From positions 1 through 64,000 of the forward strand of contig NZ_VHIP01000015.1 in the NCBI RefSeq assembly GCF_006494365.1: 64,000 bases of DNA, given 5' to 3'. A program made the position numbers and the translations under genes. Under the pieces are notes generated by a model. That model was not told the DNA's origin and made no database searches. It was given only the letters and a program-made list of their open reading frames with translations. Origin of the DNA: Aestuariibacter sp. GS-14 (GTDB taxonomy: Bacteria; Pseudomonadota; Gammaproteobacteria; Enterobacterales; Alteromonadaceae). This document shows, piece after piece, positions 18,548-28,959 of the stretch; position 1 is the first letter of the stretch, and every line of letters begins with the position of its first letter.

Positions 18548-19618
18548 GTGGAAGTTTATTTGTCTACCCTCAGTAAAATTACCGTTCCTCAAAATGGGTC
18601 GTTATGCCTGTTGCGGCTCTCTGCCATTGGTGATGTCTGCCACGCCGCTGCGATGGTGCATCGCATAAGAACACACCGTCCGGATATACGTATTACCTGG
18701 ATCATCGGTAAGATTGAATACCAGCTTATGAAAGGCTTGGATGGCGTTGATTTTGTGGTATACGACAAGAAAACCGGCCACCAGGGTATGAAAGCCATTA
18801 AGGCGCAGTACAAAAACATGCATTTTGATGTGCTATGCGTTATGCAAATAGCACTGCGGGCTAACTTCTTGTCACGGGCGATCAGAGCCAGAGTACGGCT
18901 CGGCTTCGACAAAGCGCGCAGTAAAGAAGGGCACAGCTTGTTTATAAACAAGCGTATTGCGCCACAGCATCATCCGCATGTGCTGGAGGGGTTTATGGCC
19001 TTTGCCGATGCAATGGGTATACCGCCCGCTGAGCAATTGCAATGGGCATTGCCCTTGTCATCCGACGACCTAAAGGTGGGTGAGGGGCTTGCCGATACAC
19101 TCGGAAGCTATGCCGTTATTTGTCCTGCGGCATCTAAAGCCGAGCGCAATTGGACTGCAGAAGGATACGCAAGTATATCAAAATGGCTGGTAAACCAGGG
19201 TCTTAAAGTATTATTGTGTGGTGGGCCTGCACCCTTGGACCGTCAAATTGGCGATGCCATTTTAGCTGCCGGTGGCCATGTTGAGCAGGACTTAATTGGA
19301 AAAACCACGCTTAAAGAACTTGCTGGCGTGCTGGCGAAGGCAAAAGTGGTTATTGCGCCAGATACCGGGCCGGCGCATATGGCAACAACGGTTGGCACAC
19401 CTGTGGTTGGGCTATACGCACATTCAAACCCTGTGCGTACCGGACCTTACTTGAATCGGGACGATGTTGTATCTGTATACGCTACTTGTGTTGAAGAACA
19501 ATTTGGCAAACCTTGGCAGGATTTACCATGGGGTACTCGTGCCAAAGGAAGCACTTTGATGGAAAAAATAACGCCTGAACAGGTTACACAGGTACTATCC
19601 CGGGTACTCAATCAATAG
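18548..19618 (+). CDS. Glycosyltransferase family 9 (heptosyltransferase-like)
   Basis: 356 residues. ADP-heptose:LPS heptosyltransferase family. Rossmann start CLLRLSAIGDVCHAAAMVHRIR, a substrate-binding GFDKARSKEGHSLF part, YAVICPAASKAERNWTAEGYA and the nucleotide-binding APDTGPAHMATTVGTPVVGLYA motif. Which core sugar it adds cannot be told. GTG start at 18548; divergent from kdkA over 75 bases that must hold both promoters. Confidence 0.88.
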   Translation: MEVYLSTLSKITVPQNGSLCLLRLSAIGDVCHAAAMVHRIRTHRPDIRITWIIGKIEYQLMKGLDGVDFVVYDKKTGHQGMKAIKAQYKNMHFDVLCVMQIALRANFLSRAIRARVRLGFDKARSKEGHSLFINKRIAPQHHPHVLEGFMAFADAMGIPPAEQLQWALPLSSDDLKVGEGLADTLGSYAVICPAASKAERNWTAEGYASISKWLVNQGLKVLLCGGPAPLDRQIGDAILAAGGHVEQDLIGKTTLKELAGVLAKAKVVIAPDTGPAHMATTVGTPVVGLYAHSNPVRTGPYLNRDDVVSVYATCVEEQFGKPWQDLPWGTRAKGSTLMEKITPEQVTQVLSRVLNQ

Positions 19619-19752
19619 AATTTCACAGACTGTTGCTTTAATTATTGCTGTTCTTTTCTACACTTAGAGAAGGCTTTCTTTTGCAGTATGATGTTAAGTC
19701 CGCAAGGGGATGTACCAGGCTGAAACCGAAGTCTGTTTGTTAAGGAGCAACA

Positions 19753-20199
19753 TTGCAAAGCGGAATGAGTCGAGCGCTGTTTTTAGTATTGTTCACATTG
19801 GTGTGTTGCCCTGTCAGGGCCACTGATACCGTGATCAATATACTGGCGAATGAGACGGTGAATACCGAAGCTCTGTCGCCGGCACAAGTGCGCTTAATTT
19901 TTGCTGGCAGAACCCAGTTTTGGCCAAATGGCGAACGGGTGAAAGTATTTGTGTTGCCCGCTTCCAACCCCACTCACACCGATTTTTGTCGCAGTGTTCT
20001 GCAAATCTATCCTTATCAGCTGGAAAGGATCTGGCAACGTATCACGTATTCCGGGCAGGGTGATGCACCTGTCATTGTTACATCAGTTGAAGATATGGTG
20101 GCAAAGGTTGCCGCCACTCCTGGATCCATTGGCTATGTCAATTTCAACGGGACTCCACCAGAAGGAACGTACTTATTACAGATTGGGGAGCGGGAATAA
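19753..20199 (+). CDS. PstS-like periplasmic phosphate-binding-domain protein
   Basis: 148 residues, about half the length of a classical PstS. Signal peptide (MSRALFLVLFTLVCCPVRA), then LSPAQVRLIFAGRTQFWPNGERVKVFVLP and TPGSIGYVNFNG, the pattern of the short phosphate-binding-like family often found near signalling genes. AAGGAG at 19742-19747 favours the TTG at 19753 over the ATG at 19765. It overlaps the next gene by one base. Probably a ligand sensor for the membrane GGDEF-EAL protein two genes on; this is inference. Confidence 0.8.
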   Translation: MQSGMSRALFLVLFTLVCCPVRATDTVINILANETVNTEALSPAQVRLIFAGRTQFWPNGERVKVFVLPASNPTHTDFCRSVLQIYPYQLERIWQRITYSGQGDAPVIVTSVEDMVAKVAATPGSIGYVNFNGTPPEGTYLLQIGERE

Positions 20200-21386
20200 T
20201 GCAAAAACTCGCAGTTAAAGGGTTTATTGCCTTTTTGGGGTTGTTCGTTGGTTGTGTGCAGGCCAATGATGATCTTTCCTGGCACGGCTTTATTGCGCAA
20301 GGAATAACACAGTCTCAGCACAGCGCTTATATCACTGACGACAACGCATTTACCTTCGAGTCTACCGAAGTTGGTATCAATGCCATCTATACTTTTAATT
20401 CAAACGTAAGCGTAGCCGGGCAATTGGTATATCTGGATGGCGGAAACCGCTATCGCCAGGGATCGCGAGTAGATTACCTGTTTTTAGACTGGCGGGTTGC
20501 TCAGTATTTCGACTGGCAAATGAACCTGCACCTCGGTCGTTATAAAAACCGTCATTGGTTGTATTCCGCCACGCAGGACGTTCCCCATACGCGCCCTTCC
20601 ATTATTCTGCCGCAATCGGTGTATTACGATGGCAATCGGGATATGGCGCTGAGCAGTGATGGCATCGCTTTACAGAGCACCAAAGTGGGTGATTCTGGCA
20701 GTTGGGAAGTACGTTGGAGTCTGGGGCGCTCGCCACTGGCCAGGGAAGAAACAGAAAAGTTCTTAAGTCCTCTAGCGCAAGGGCGCGTAAAACAGGACAT
20801 CGTTCATCAGTTTAGTACCTACTGGCAGCCAAACTTTTCTCAGTGGCAAATTGGTTTCAGCTTGCTTCAATCTGATTTTACGTACAAGCCGGCAGAGCAG
20901 GATATATTGCTTAATGGCAATTCTACTATTGAACGATTAACACTGGCGGTACGTTACGACAGTGAAAACTGGGAATTCAGCTCAGAACTGTTGCGCGATC
21001 GCTTGCGATACAGAGGCGACTTCACTCAAGGTGTTACGCTGGATATCGACAAAACCGGCGAAGGCGGCTATGCACAATTTCGTTATTTCCTTACCGACGC
21101 TATCACCGGATTAATGCGAATCGATAGCTACGACGTAGACAGAAAAGACCGTGATGGCAGGTTGCTCGATCTGAACCCGCTGGGACCGATTCCGCGCTAC
21201 TACGGCTACATGGACACCGCTACGCTGGGTCTCAGCTGGGATTTTGCCCAGCAAATGCGGGTAAGTGCAGAGCTCTCCAGAACACGCGGTGCGGGCAGAC
21301 TGGCAACGGTATTATTTCCTAGCTCACTCATTCAGGCCGATCCTTTCTGGAATACCTGGTCGGTGCAGTTTATGTACTGGTTCTGA
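20199..21386 (+). CDS. Outer-membrane porin-like beta-barrel protein
   Basis: 395 residues. Signal peptide (FIAFLGLFVGCVQA), then a beta-barrel: LSWHGFIAQGITQSQHSAY at the start, many alternating strands (DYLFLDWRVAQYFDWQMNLHLGRYKNR) and a C-terminal aromatic strand ending SVQFMYWF, the terminal Phe recognised by the BAM machinery. Specificity unknown. Start overlaps the stop of the PstS-like gene (TAATG), and the stop is two bases from the GGDEF-EAL gene, so the three are one transcript. Confidence 0.82.
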   Translation: MQKLAVKGFIAFLGLFVGCVQANDDLSWHGFIAQGITQSQHSAYITDDNAFTFESTEVGINAIYTFNSNVSVAGQLVYLDGGNRYRQGSRVDYLFLDWRVAQYFDWQMNLHLGRYKNRHWLYSATQDVPHTRPSIILPQSVYYDGNRDMALSSDGIALQSTKVGDSGSWEVRWSLGRSPLAREETEKFLSPLAQGRVKQDIVHQFSTYWQPNFSQWQIGFSLLQSDFTYKPAEQDILLNGNSTIERLTLAVRYDSENWEFSSELLRDRLRYRGDFTQGVTLDIDKTGEGGYAQFRYFLTDAITGLMRIDSYDVDRKDRDGRLLDLNPLGPIPRYYGYMDTATLGLSWDFAQQMRVSAELSRTRGAGRLATVLFPSSLIQADPFWNTWSVQFMYWF

Positions 21387-21388
21387 CC

Positions 21389-23839
21389 ATGCGCCGATTA
21401 TCCATTAGCTACAAGGTACTGTTCGTTATGCTGATCATGGTCAGCATAGTGTGTACGTTAGTGGTTGGCTTACTGCTGAAACAATCCTCCAGCCAGGAAC
21501 ACGAAATCAATCAATCGTTATTTGCCAGAGATGTTACCCGTTATCACCAGCTTCAGTCTTTACTCGGCGACAGGCTGTCGGTATGGGTAGAAAGCCTTAA
21601 GCACCAGGGCGAAGGGGAAACGTTAACCGAAGCACAGTTGCAGCTACAGTTACAACGTAGCAGTGACTTTTTGTTGCTGCAATGGGATGTATCCAGTGTA
21701 TGGCTGATAAATGAGCTTGGTGAAGTAAATTTCAGTGAAGGTATGTTGCTACCCGATTCACTCAGGCCGATGGTGATGCAAACTCTGCAACAAGGGCGCC
21801 CTCAACAGGGTGTATATTGCGGCAATTTTTGCGAAATGGTGGTTAGCACGCCGATAATGTTAGCCGGTGGCAAAACCTATGCAGTAGTCATGACCACATC
21901 GTTACAGGAGTTACTTGCGCTGCTGAGCGAAGCCTCCCAGGCTGAGCTTGCTTTGGTGAGACAACCTGATACCGAAGTTGGCTATCAGTCCAGCCGGCTG
22001 TATCTCAATAGCACATTAAGCGACAAGCAATCGCTTATGATGCGAGGTGTGCTAAGAGATTTACCTAAGCAAACAACTATTAAACGACTGATTACCCGGG
22101 GCATCGAAGTAGTAAGTGGCAATAACGCCTATTACGCCATGTTATTGCCTTTGTTCAATAGCAACGCCAACGGGCATTATGTGATGTTTGTTCACGATAT
22201 TGACGATCGCAAGCGCACCTTCAAAATTCAAAAGCTGATTATATTCTTAGGTGGACTGGGTTTGGTACTTACCTTTGTGGTGAGCATGTTTGTATTGTTA
22301 CGCCGATACTCGCAAAAGCTTGAAGCGCTCTCTAACATGCTGCCATTATTGGCTAACAAGCGATTTGACGAATTTAAAGAGCAAAATAAGCGAAGCTTTT
22401 TTCGCAACCAGTGGTTTTCTGATGAACTGGATGTCTTGGGTAGCGCAGCCGAAGAACTGGCTGAAAAGCTGGAAACGTTGGATCAACAAGTAACAGTAAA
22501 TACAGCAAAATTAGAAAAAATGGCTATGTTTGATAGCCTGACCGGTCTACCCAACCGTAACATGATGACCTTTCAAATTAATAAGTTGCTGGCGTCAGTT
22601 AATCGCGAAAAAGGGGGCATTGCACTGCTGTTTATTGACCTGGATAACTTCAAAAAGGTTAACGACAGCCACGGCCATCACTTTGGCGACGAGGTGGTAA
22701 AAGTAGCCAGTGAACGTTTGTCCAGAGCTCTACGTGAATCAGACCTTATCTCACGCTTCGGCGGCGACGAGTTCGTTATATTGCTGAATCATGTTGAAAC
22801 CAACGAACAAGTGGAAAGTGTGGCAAAAAAACTCACGGCTGAATTCGTTGAACCCATGTGCATCGCTGAGCATACGTTTTATATTACTATCAGTATTGGT
22901 ATTGCTTTCGTGCGGGATTCAAAGAGTAATGCGCTGGAAATGATGCGCCATGCCGACACGGCCATGTACGAAGCCAAATTACTCCGGGGATCCAGCTACC
23001 GGTTCTTCGACGCGAACATGAATAAGAAAGTCATGCGTCAGGTTGAGCTGGAGAGTGAAGCGCAGATAGCCATGAAAGAACAACAATTCTTCCTTGCACT
23101 GCAACCCCAAATATCACTTAAAACACTCAAGCTGGTGGGCTTCGAAGCATTACTAAGATGGCGTCATCCGCAGCGCGGACTGGTTTCACCTGGTGAGTTT
23201 CTGCCATTGCTGGAACATACGCCCATGATGGCAGAGTTGGATTTCTGGGTAATGGAACAAGCTATTATGTTGCTGTCGGAACTTCGAACACGGGGCTATC
23301 CGGGAGTGAAAATGGCGATTAACCTGTCGGCTGCGCAATTTGCTAACGAATCCCTGCAACCCTATCTTACAGAATTGATCGCCAAGTACTCGGTAGATGC
23401 CAGTTTAATTGAGCTGGAACTTACCGAAACTGTACTGGTAGCCGACATCGAGCGCGCCGTTCAGGTAATTCAGCAAATTCGTTCGCTGGGCTGCCAAATC
23501 GCTGTTGACGATTTTGGTACTGGCTATTCATCACTGACTTACCTGCGTTCGATCCCAAGCGACATCATTAAGATTGATCGTTCTTTTATAGCGGGCATGA
23601 TGGAGGCGGGTACCGATCGCAATATCGTGGATTCAACCATTTCCATGGTGCGTAAAATGGGGTTAGAGGTGATTGCTGAAGGCATTGAAACCGCCGCCCA
23701 ACTCAATCAGTTGCACAGTATGCAATGTCAGTATGGTCAGGGCTATTTTATTAGTAAGCCTATAGAACAACAGGTACTTTGGCAGGTGCTACAATCTCAG
23801 GTAATAAATGGGCGCTGGGTACTGCTTCACAACACCTGA
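21389..23839 (+). CDS. Transmembrane GGDEF-EAL protein (c-di-GMP synthesis/hydrolysis)
   Basis: 816 residues. TM1 at about 9-31, a ~250-residue periplasmic sensor with a Cys pair (CGNFC), TM2 at about 281-304, a HAMP-like linker, GGDEF domain with intact GGDEF near 457-461 and an RxxD inhibitory site (RESD) five residues before it, then an EAL domain with EALLRW, NLS, ELTE, DDFGTGYS, KID and AEGIE all intact. Both activities could therefore be real. The periplasmic domain probably reads the PstS-like partner encoded two genes upstream. Cytoplasmic output: c-di-GMP. Confidence 0.92.
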   Translation: MRRLSISYKVLFVMLIMVSIVCTLVVGLLLKQSSSQEHEINQSLFARDVTRYHQLQSLLGDRLSVWVESLKHQGEGETLTEAQLQLQLQRSSDFLLLQWDVSSVWLINELGEVNFSEGMLLPDSLRPMVMQTLQQGRPQQGVYCGNFCEMVVSTPIMLAGGKTYAVVMTTSLQELLALLSEASQAELALVRQPDTEVGYQSSRLYLNSTLSDKQSLMMRGVLRDLPKQTTIKRLITRGIEVVSGNNAYYAMLLPLFNSNANGHYVMFVHDIDDRKRTFKIQKLIIFLGGLGLVLTFVVSMFVLLRRYSQKLEALSNMLPLLANKRFDEFKEQNKRSFFRNQWFSDELDVLGSAAEELAEKLETLDQQVTVNTAKLEKMAMFDSLTGLPNRNMMTFQINKLLASVNREKGGIALLFIDLDNFKKVNDSHGHHFGDEVVKVASERLSRALRESDLISRFGGDEFVILLNHVETNEQVESVAKKLTAEFVEPMCIAEHTFYITISIGIAFVRDSKSNALEMMRHADTAMYEAKLLRGSSYRFFDANMNKKVMRQVELESEAQIAMKEQQFFLALQPQISLKTLKLVGFEALLRWRHPQRGLVSPGEFLPLLEHTPMMAELDFWVMEQAIMLLSELRTRGYPGVKMAINLSAAQFANESLQPYLTELIAKYSVDASLIELELTETVLVADIERAVQVIQQIRSLGCQIAVDDFGTGYSSLTYLRSIPSDIIKIDRSFIAGMMEAGTDRNIVDSTISMVRKMGLEVIAEGIETAAQLNQLHSMQCQYGQGYFISKPIEQQVLWQVLQSQVINGRWVLLHNT

Positions 23840-24012
23840 GAACGTTTTTCTTTATAGTGGTTACTTGCAAGAAAGCGCAATGTTTACCTTTTGCGTGCTA
23901 AAAAGTTTACACCCTTCCCGTTTACGTAAAGGTCTGAAACGCGCTTCCGTAAGGCGTAAGTGCAGGCAGTTAGGTACAATAATCCGCATATTAAAACGAA
24001 GGGAGCCGCGCT

Positions 24013-25209
24013 ATGTCAGCGTCATTCATTTCTCATATCGAAGCACAACTTGCCGCCACCAAAGAAGAAGGGCTGTACAAAGTTGAGCGTGTCATTTCAT
24101 CGCAGCAGCAAGCCGATATTGAAACGCAGGACGGTTCGCACGTTATAAACTTCTGTGCGAATAATTACCTTGGTCTGGCTAACGATCCCGCACTTATCGA
24201 AGCGGCAAAAAATGGCCTGGACAGCCATGGTTTCGGTATGGCTTCCGTGCGTTTTATTTGTGGAACTCAAGACATTCATAAGGCGCTGGAAGCCAAAATA
24301 AGTCACTTCCTGGGCACTGAAGACACTATTTTGTATCCGTCTTGCTTCGATGCCAACGGCGGATTGTTTGAAACCATTTTAGGCCCGGAAGACGCGATAG
24401 TGTCTGATGCACTGAACCACGCCAGCATCATCGACGGCGTACGCCTTAGCAAAGCCAAGCGTTATCGCTATGCCAATAACGATATGGCGGCGCTGGAAGA
24501 ACAGCTTATACAAGCCAGGGCTGATGGTGCGCGTTTTATTCTCATCGCTACCGATGGCGTATTTTCAATGGACGGCATTATTGCCAATCTGAAAGGCGTG
24601 TGTGATTTGGCCGACAAGTACGATGCCATGGTAATGGTAGACGACTGCCATGCAACCGGCTTTTTAGGCGATAACGGACGGGGTAGCCACGAATACTGCG
24701 ACGTCATGGGTCGCGTAGACATTATCACCGGCACATTGGGTAAAGCCTTGGGCGGTGCGTCAGGCGGTTACACGTCCGGTAGCAAAGCGGTAATTGAATG
24801 GTTACGTCAGCGCTCACGTCCGTATTTGTTTTCCAACTCAGTTGCGCCACCGATTGTATCGGCGTCACTTAAAGTGTTCGACATGATGGCCGACGGTCAT
24901 GCCCTGCGTGAACAGCTGTGGCGCAATGCAGCTCATTTCCGCTCGCGTATGGAAGCTGCGGGTTTTACCCTGGCGGGTAAAGATCACCCTATTATTCCAG
25001 TGATGCTCGGTGACGCTAAGCTGGCGAATGACATGGCAAACAAGCTGATGTCGAAAGGTGTGTATGTGATTGGTTTCTCGTTTCCGGTTGTACCGAAAGG
25101 GCAAGCGCGCATTCGTACGCAAATGTCGGCTGCACATACCATTGAGCATGTTGATAAAGCGGTCGACGCGTTTATTGAAGTGGGTCGTGAATTAGGGGTT
25201 ATTGCATGA
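24013..25209 (+). CDS. kbl: 2-amino-3-ketobutyrate CoA ligase (glycine C-acetyltransferase)
   Basis: 398 residues. PLP enzyme that splits 2-amino-3-oxobutyrate with CoA into glycine and acetyl-CoA, second step of threonine degradation. Signs: [13 protein letters not shown], the [10 protein letters not shown] and VDDCHATGF blocks, PLP lysine in [15 protein letters not shown] at 24013 after AAGGGAG. Its TGA overlaps the tdh ATG by four bases. Confidence 0.97.
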   Translation: MSASFISHIEAQLAATKEEGLYKVERVISSQQQADIETQDGSHVINFCANNYLGLANDPALIEAAKNGLDSHGFGMASVRFICGTQDIHKALEAKISHFLGTEDTILYPSCFDANGGLFETILGPEDAIVSDALNHASIIDGVRLSKAKRYRYANNDMAALEEQLIQARADGARFILIATDGVFSMDGIIANLKGVCDLADKYDAMVMVDDCHATGFLGDNGRGSHEYCDVMGRVDIITGTLGKALGGASGGYTSGSKAVIEWLRQRSRPYLFSNSVAPPIVSASLKVFDMMADGHALREQLWRNAAHFRSRMEAAGFTLAGKDHPIIPVMLGDAKLANDMANKLMSKGVYVIGFSFPVVPKGQARIRTQMSAAHTIEHVDKAVDAFIEVGRELGVIA

Positions 25210-26231
25210 AGTCGCTGGTAAAAAGCCAATCCAAGCCTGGCATTTGGCTGGAAGATTCTGTCAAGCCAGAAGTCGGGCATAACGACTTATTAATTAAAAT
25301 TCGCAAAACCGCCATTTGTGGCACCGACATGCACATTTACAACTGGGACGACTGGGCCCAGAAGACCATTCCGGTGCCCATGGTAGTAGGTCACGAATAC
25401 GTGGGTGAAGTGGTTGATATGGGTCAGGAAGTGCAAGGCTTTAAAGTAGGCGACCGGGTATCAGGCGAAGGCCATATTACCTGCGGATACTGCCGAAACT
25501 GCCGTGCTGGTCGTCGTCACCTGTGTCGCAATACCCAGGGTGTAGGCGTCAATCGCGCGGGGGCGTTTGCCGAATATCTGGTTATTCCTGCATTTAACGC
25601 GTTTAAGATCCCGCACAATATCAGTGATGACCTGGCGTCTATTTTCGACCCATTCGGCAATGCGGTACATACGGCGCTGTCATTCGATTTAGTGGGCGAG
25701 GATGTATTGATCACCGGTGCTGGCCCTATCGGCATTATGGCTGCAGCAGTGGCCCGTCATGTAGGTGCGCGTCACGTTGTGATCACCGACGTCAACCCTT
25801 ATCGACTGGCGCTGGCTGAGAAAATGGGCGTCACCCGTGCGGTTAACGTAGCCAATGAAAGTCTGAAAGACGTTATGAAACAACTGGGTATGACCGAAGG
25901 CTTTGACATTGGTTTGGAAATGTCAGGCGTGCCAGTGGCGTTCCGCGATATGCTGAACAACATGAACAATGGCGGCAAAATTGCCATGCTGGGAATCCCT
26001 CCCCAGGACGTAGCAATCGACTGGAATCAGGTGATATTTAAAGGTCTGGTGATCAAGGGGATCTACGGCCGTGAAATGTTTGAAACCTGGTATAAAATGG
26101 CCAGTCTTATCCAAAGCGGACTGGATATTTCGCCCATTATTACACATCAGTTTTCAATAGATGAATTCCAGCAGGGATTTGATACTATGGGCTCAGGACA
26201 TTCAGGAAAAGTAATCCTTAACTGGCAGTAG
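25206..26231 (+). CDS. tdh: L-threonine 3-dehydrogenase
   Basis: 341 residues. Zinc-dependent NAD oxidoreductase making 2-amino-3-oxobutyrate from threonine, the substrate of Kbl. Catalytic zinc residues CGTDMH and GHE, structural zinc cluster of four Cys ([15 protein letters not shown]), Rossmann motif GAGPIG. Full length. Overlaps kbl, so the pathway is made from one message. Confidence 0.98.
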   Translation: MKSLVKSQSKPGIWLEDSVKPEVGHNDLLIKIRKTAICGTDMHIYNWDDWAQKTIPVPMVVGHEYVGEVVDMGQEVQGFKVGDRVSGEGHITCGYCRNCRAGRRHLCRNTQGVGVNRAGAFAEYLVIPAFNAFKIPHNISDDLASIFDPFGNAVHTALSFDLVGEDVLITGAGPIGIMAAAVARHVGARHVVITDVNPYRLALAEKMGVTRAVNVANESLKDVMKQLGMTEGFDIGLEMSGVPVAFRDMLNNMNNGGKIAMLGIPPQDVAIDWNQVIFKGLVIKGIYGREMFETWYKMASLIQSGLDISPIITHQFSIDEFQQGFDTMGSGHSGKVILNWQ

Positions 26232-26239
26232 CTCTTATT

Positions 26240-26551
26240 ATGCAAGCGTTTAAACATATTTCTGTGGCACAAGTTGCCGAACAACTTGGTGATGTTGTGG
26301 TAGCCGACATCCGTGATGCCGGCTCATTTCAGGCGGGTCACATCGAAGGGGCGGTTAACCTGTCGAATGACAACCTGGCTGAGTTTATGGAAAACACACC
26401 CAAAACTCAGCCCGTGGTAGTGGTGTGCTACCACGGTGTAAGCAGCCAACAGGCAGCGCAATACCTGGTTGGACAGGGCTATGAACAGGTATACAGCATG
26501 GACGGCGGTTTTGAAGGCTGGCGATTAGGTCAACCTGTGGCAACCAATTAA
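26240..26551 (+). CDS. glpE: Thiosulfate sulfurtransferase GlpE (single-domain rhodanese)
   Basis: 103 residues. Active-site loop VVVCYHGVSSQQAA with the persulfide-forming Cys; VVADIRDAGSFQAGHIEGAVNL is the rhodanese N-part. Adjacent to glpG by two bases, as in E. coli, but no glpR or glpD follows. Eight bases after tdh, possibly read through from it. Confidence 0.92.
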   Translation: MQAFKHISVAQVAEQLGDVVVADIRDAGSFQAGHIEGAVNLSNDNLAEFMENTPKTQPVVVVCYHGVSSQQAAQYLVGQGYEQVYSMDGGFEGWRLGQPVATN

Positions 26552-26553
26552 CA

Positions 26554-27423
26554 GTGGCCAAACCCCTCATAGCGATTCGCCAGCTACGGTATGCCGACCT
26601 GCTGGCGAGCTATTTAACTTCCCAATATATCGATGTCACAGTTGTTCACGACGCCGCACAAGACCAATACGTCGTGCAGCTTCATAACGAGCAGGACATG
26701 GATAAGGCATTGGCAATTTGTCATGCGTTCGTGAAGGCCCCTAACGATCCAAAGTATCAGCAGGCGGCCTGGCAACACTCTGAACGCACTGATGTTATTA
26801 CACCATCCAAACCCACATTCGATACAAAACGCTGGCTGATCTGGCTTCGCAGAGCACCATTTTGCGGGTCAATGTTGTTTATCTGCACCGCTGTGTTTGT
26901 GTTGTCGTTTCTGGGCTTGTTCCCCTTTATTAAAGACCAGCTAATGATTCAGCCGCTGGGGCAGCTTGCTCAAAATAACCAGTGGTGGCGATTACTTGGG
27001 CCTGCGTTTATCCATTTCAGTATGCTGCACTTTGTGTTTAACCTGCTGTGGTGGTGCATGCTGGGTGGGCGTATTGAACACAAGCTGGGTAGCAGTTTTT
27101 TGATTCTGCTATTTGTCATTACTGCGGTAGTGAGTAACCTGGCGCAACTGATCGCTGCAGGGCCCAACTTTGGTGGCTTGTCTGGCGTGGTGTACGGTGT
27201 ACTGGGCTTTGTTTGGATCATTGGCTGGCTTCGCCCTACTTGGGGGATTAACCTGCCTAAACCGGTAATTGGCTTTATGCTGTTGTGGCTGGTGCTCGGC
27301 TATGTCGATATTCTGTGGGTGAGCATGGCCAATGCGGCCCATACTGCCGGCTTAATCAGCGGGTGTATCATTGCCTGGATGTTGCACCTGGGCTCGGGTA
27401 ACAAGGCCAGTCCCGCACAGTAA
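26554..27423 (+). CDS. glpG: Rhomboid intramembrane serine protease GlpG
   Basis: 289 residues. N-terminal cytoplasmic domain, then six transmembrane segments. Catalytic dyad is visible: Ser in GLSGVVYG and His in AAHTAGLISG; WWRLLGPAFIHFSMLHFVFNLLWWWML-like L1 loop/TM2 region present. Cleaves transmembrane helices. GTG start two bases after glpE. Confidence 0.94.
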   Translation: MAKPLIAIRQLRYADLLASYLTSQYIDVTVVHDAAQDQYVVQLHNEQDMDKALAICHAFVKAPNDPKYQQAAWQHSERTDVITPSKPTFDTKRWLIWLRRAPFCGSMLFICTAVFVLSFLGLFPFIKDQLMIQPLGQLAQNNQWWRLLGPAFIHFSMLHFVFNLLWWCMLGGRIEHKLGSSFLILLFVITAVVSNLAQLIAAGPNFGGLSGVVYGVLGFVWIIGWLRPTWGINLPKPVIGFMLLWLVLGYVDILWVSMANAAHTAGLISGCIIAWMLHLGSGNKASPAQ

Positions 27424-27453
27424 GCGGAAACCGGTGCAGACAGATAAAACAAA

Positions 27454-27478
27454 AACGGCAATACACCGTATTGCCGTT
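27454..27478. terminator. Convergent terminator between glpG and the FliL-like gene
   Basis: Perfect 11-bp stem aacggcaatac / gtattgccgtt with a 3-base acc loop. The minus-strand side is followed by TTTTGTTTTATC, so it serves the FliL-like gene best, and may act on glpG too. Confidence 0.75.
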
Positions 27479-27503
27479 CAGTTCATTCGCACCTCGTATC
27501 GCG

Positions 27504-27908
27504 CTAGCTTTGATGCAGGTACTTGGTAAAGATAATTTCTTTAATCACCGGAGCGCCGGTTTCTTTCGACATAGAATCCTGAAACGCAGCCAAAATAGCC
27601 CGGCGAATGTCTTCGCGTCCGGTTAGTGACTTCACTTTTTCTTCTGGCTGGCGGCCAAAAATTTCAATCGCAGTAGAGCGCAGCAATGGCATGTGGTGTT
27701 CAACTAACTCGAGTTGATCAACGTTGCCTACCATCACTTCAATCATTACCCGAACGTAGCCCAGTTTAATAGCACTGGTGCCCAGGTAATTGGTAACAAT
27801 TTCAGGTTCAATACCAATATAGGCGTAAGAAGGTTTGTCCTGGGCAAGCGCCGGGGTGGCGAAGAATATGGAGCCCACTAACATAACCAGCAGAGCAAAT
27901 TGCTTCAT
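27504..27908 (-). CDS. FliL-like basal-body-associated protein (DUF, flagellar FliL family)
   Basis: 134 residues. Signal peptide MKQFALLVMLVGSIFFATPALAQ replaces the TM anchor of true FliL; YAYIGIEPEIVTNYLG, LGYVRVMIEVMV and VKSLTGREDIRRAILAAFQD match the FliL domain. In related genomes a paralogue like this neighbours ubiA, away from flagellar operons; its role is not established. ATG at 27908. Confidence 0.82.
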   Translation of the reverse strand: MKQFALLVMLVGSIFFATPALAQDKPSYAYIGIEPEIVTNYLGTSAIKLGYVRVMIEVMVGNVDQLELVEHHMPLLRSTAIEIFGRQPEEKVKSLTGREDIRRAILAAFQDSMSKETGAPVIKEIIFTKYLHQS

Positions 27909-28085
27909 TAAGAAGATTTCCAGAAAATTTAATTGCTTAAATTCTAGTTGAGAGAACGAACACGTACAACCTACTTTAGATTAATGTCGTAGGCTTTAAA
28001 GGGTGTTACACTGCCATTTTTAAGCATTAAGCCCTGAAACAGAGCTAAATAGCCTGTTCGCGGCAGAGTACTTTGATTGTAAAAC

Positions 28086-28955
28086 ATGTTGTTGACGCTA
28101 CAAAACCTTCCTCACTATAAACGCTTAATGCGGCTGGATAAGCCCATAGGTATTTACCTGCTGTTCTGGCCTACATTGTGGGCGTTAATGCTGGCAGCCA
28201 AAGGCATGCCGCCGCTGCTGGAACTGGTGGTGTTTACGCTGGGCGTGGTAGTGATGCGTTCGGCCGGGTGTGTGATCAACGACTATGCTGACAGGCACTT
28301 CGATGGCAGTGTTAAACGCACGAATACACGCCCGCTGGTGGCAGGGGATGTTACCGAGAAAGAAGCATTACAATTGTTCGCCATGCTCATTGGCGTGGCG
28401 TTCGTGCTGGTTTTACAGCTTAGCTGGCAAACTATCTTATTGTCGGTAGTGGCGCTTGGACTCGCCGCCTGCTACCCCTTTATGAAGCGTTATACGTATT
28501 TGCCTCAAGCTGTGTTAGGTGCGGCTTATGGCTGGTCGATTCCCATGGCCATTATGGCGGTGTACGGCGATATTCCCGCCTGGGGTTGGCTGCTATTCAT
28601 CGCTAATCTGCTGTGGACGATTGCTTACGATACCTTGTACGCGATGGTCGACCGCGACGACGACGTGATCATTGGCATTAAATCCAGTGCCATTTTGTTT
28701 GGCCGGTTCGACAAACTGATTGTCGGCACGTTAGATATCATTGTGCTGGCTATGCTGGCAGTCGTGTTTGAACTAACCGGGCGGGGCTTGCTTGCTTACG
28801 TGGGACTGCTTGCGGCTGCTATGCTGTTTATTCACCAACATTACAGCATACGTTTTCGCGACAGAGACGCTTGCTTTAAAGCGTTCCTCGACAACCACTA
28901 TGTGGGCATGGTGATTGCCATAGGATTAGCAGCCGACTACGCGTTCGCGCTGTAG
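28086..28955 (+). CDS. ubiA: 4-hydroxybenzoate octaprenyltransferase
   Basis: 289 residues, about eight membrane segments. Prenylates 4-hydroxybenzoate, the first membrane step of ubiquinone synthesis. Both Asp-rich prenyltransferase motifs are present: [15 protein letters not shown] and [13 protein letters not shown]. In many relatives ubiC lies just upstream; here the 177 bases upstream have no ubiC. Convergent with ubiK. Confidence 0.96.
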   Translation: MLLTLQNLPHYKRLMRLDKPIGIYLLFWPTLWALMLAAKGMPPLLELVVFTLGVVVMRSAGCVINDYADRHFDGSVKRTNTRPLVAGDVTEKEALQLFAMLIGVAFVLVLQLSWQTILLSVVALGLAACYPFMKRYTYLPQAVLGAAYGWSIPMAIMAVYGDIPAWGWLLFIANLLWTIAYDTLYAMVDRDDDVIIGIKSSAILFGRFDKLIVGTLDIIVLAMLAVVFELTGRGLLAYVGLLAAAMLFIHQHYSIRFRDRDACFKAFLDNHYVGMVIAIGLAADYAFAL

Positions 28956-28959
28956 CTGG

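Noticed and set aside
21389-23839. LapD-type degenerate receptor
   Set aside because: GGDEF, RxxD and all EAL catalytic motifs are intact, so it reads as an enzyme, not a LapD-like receptor.
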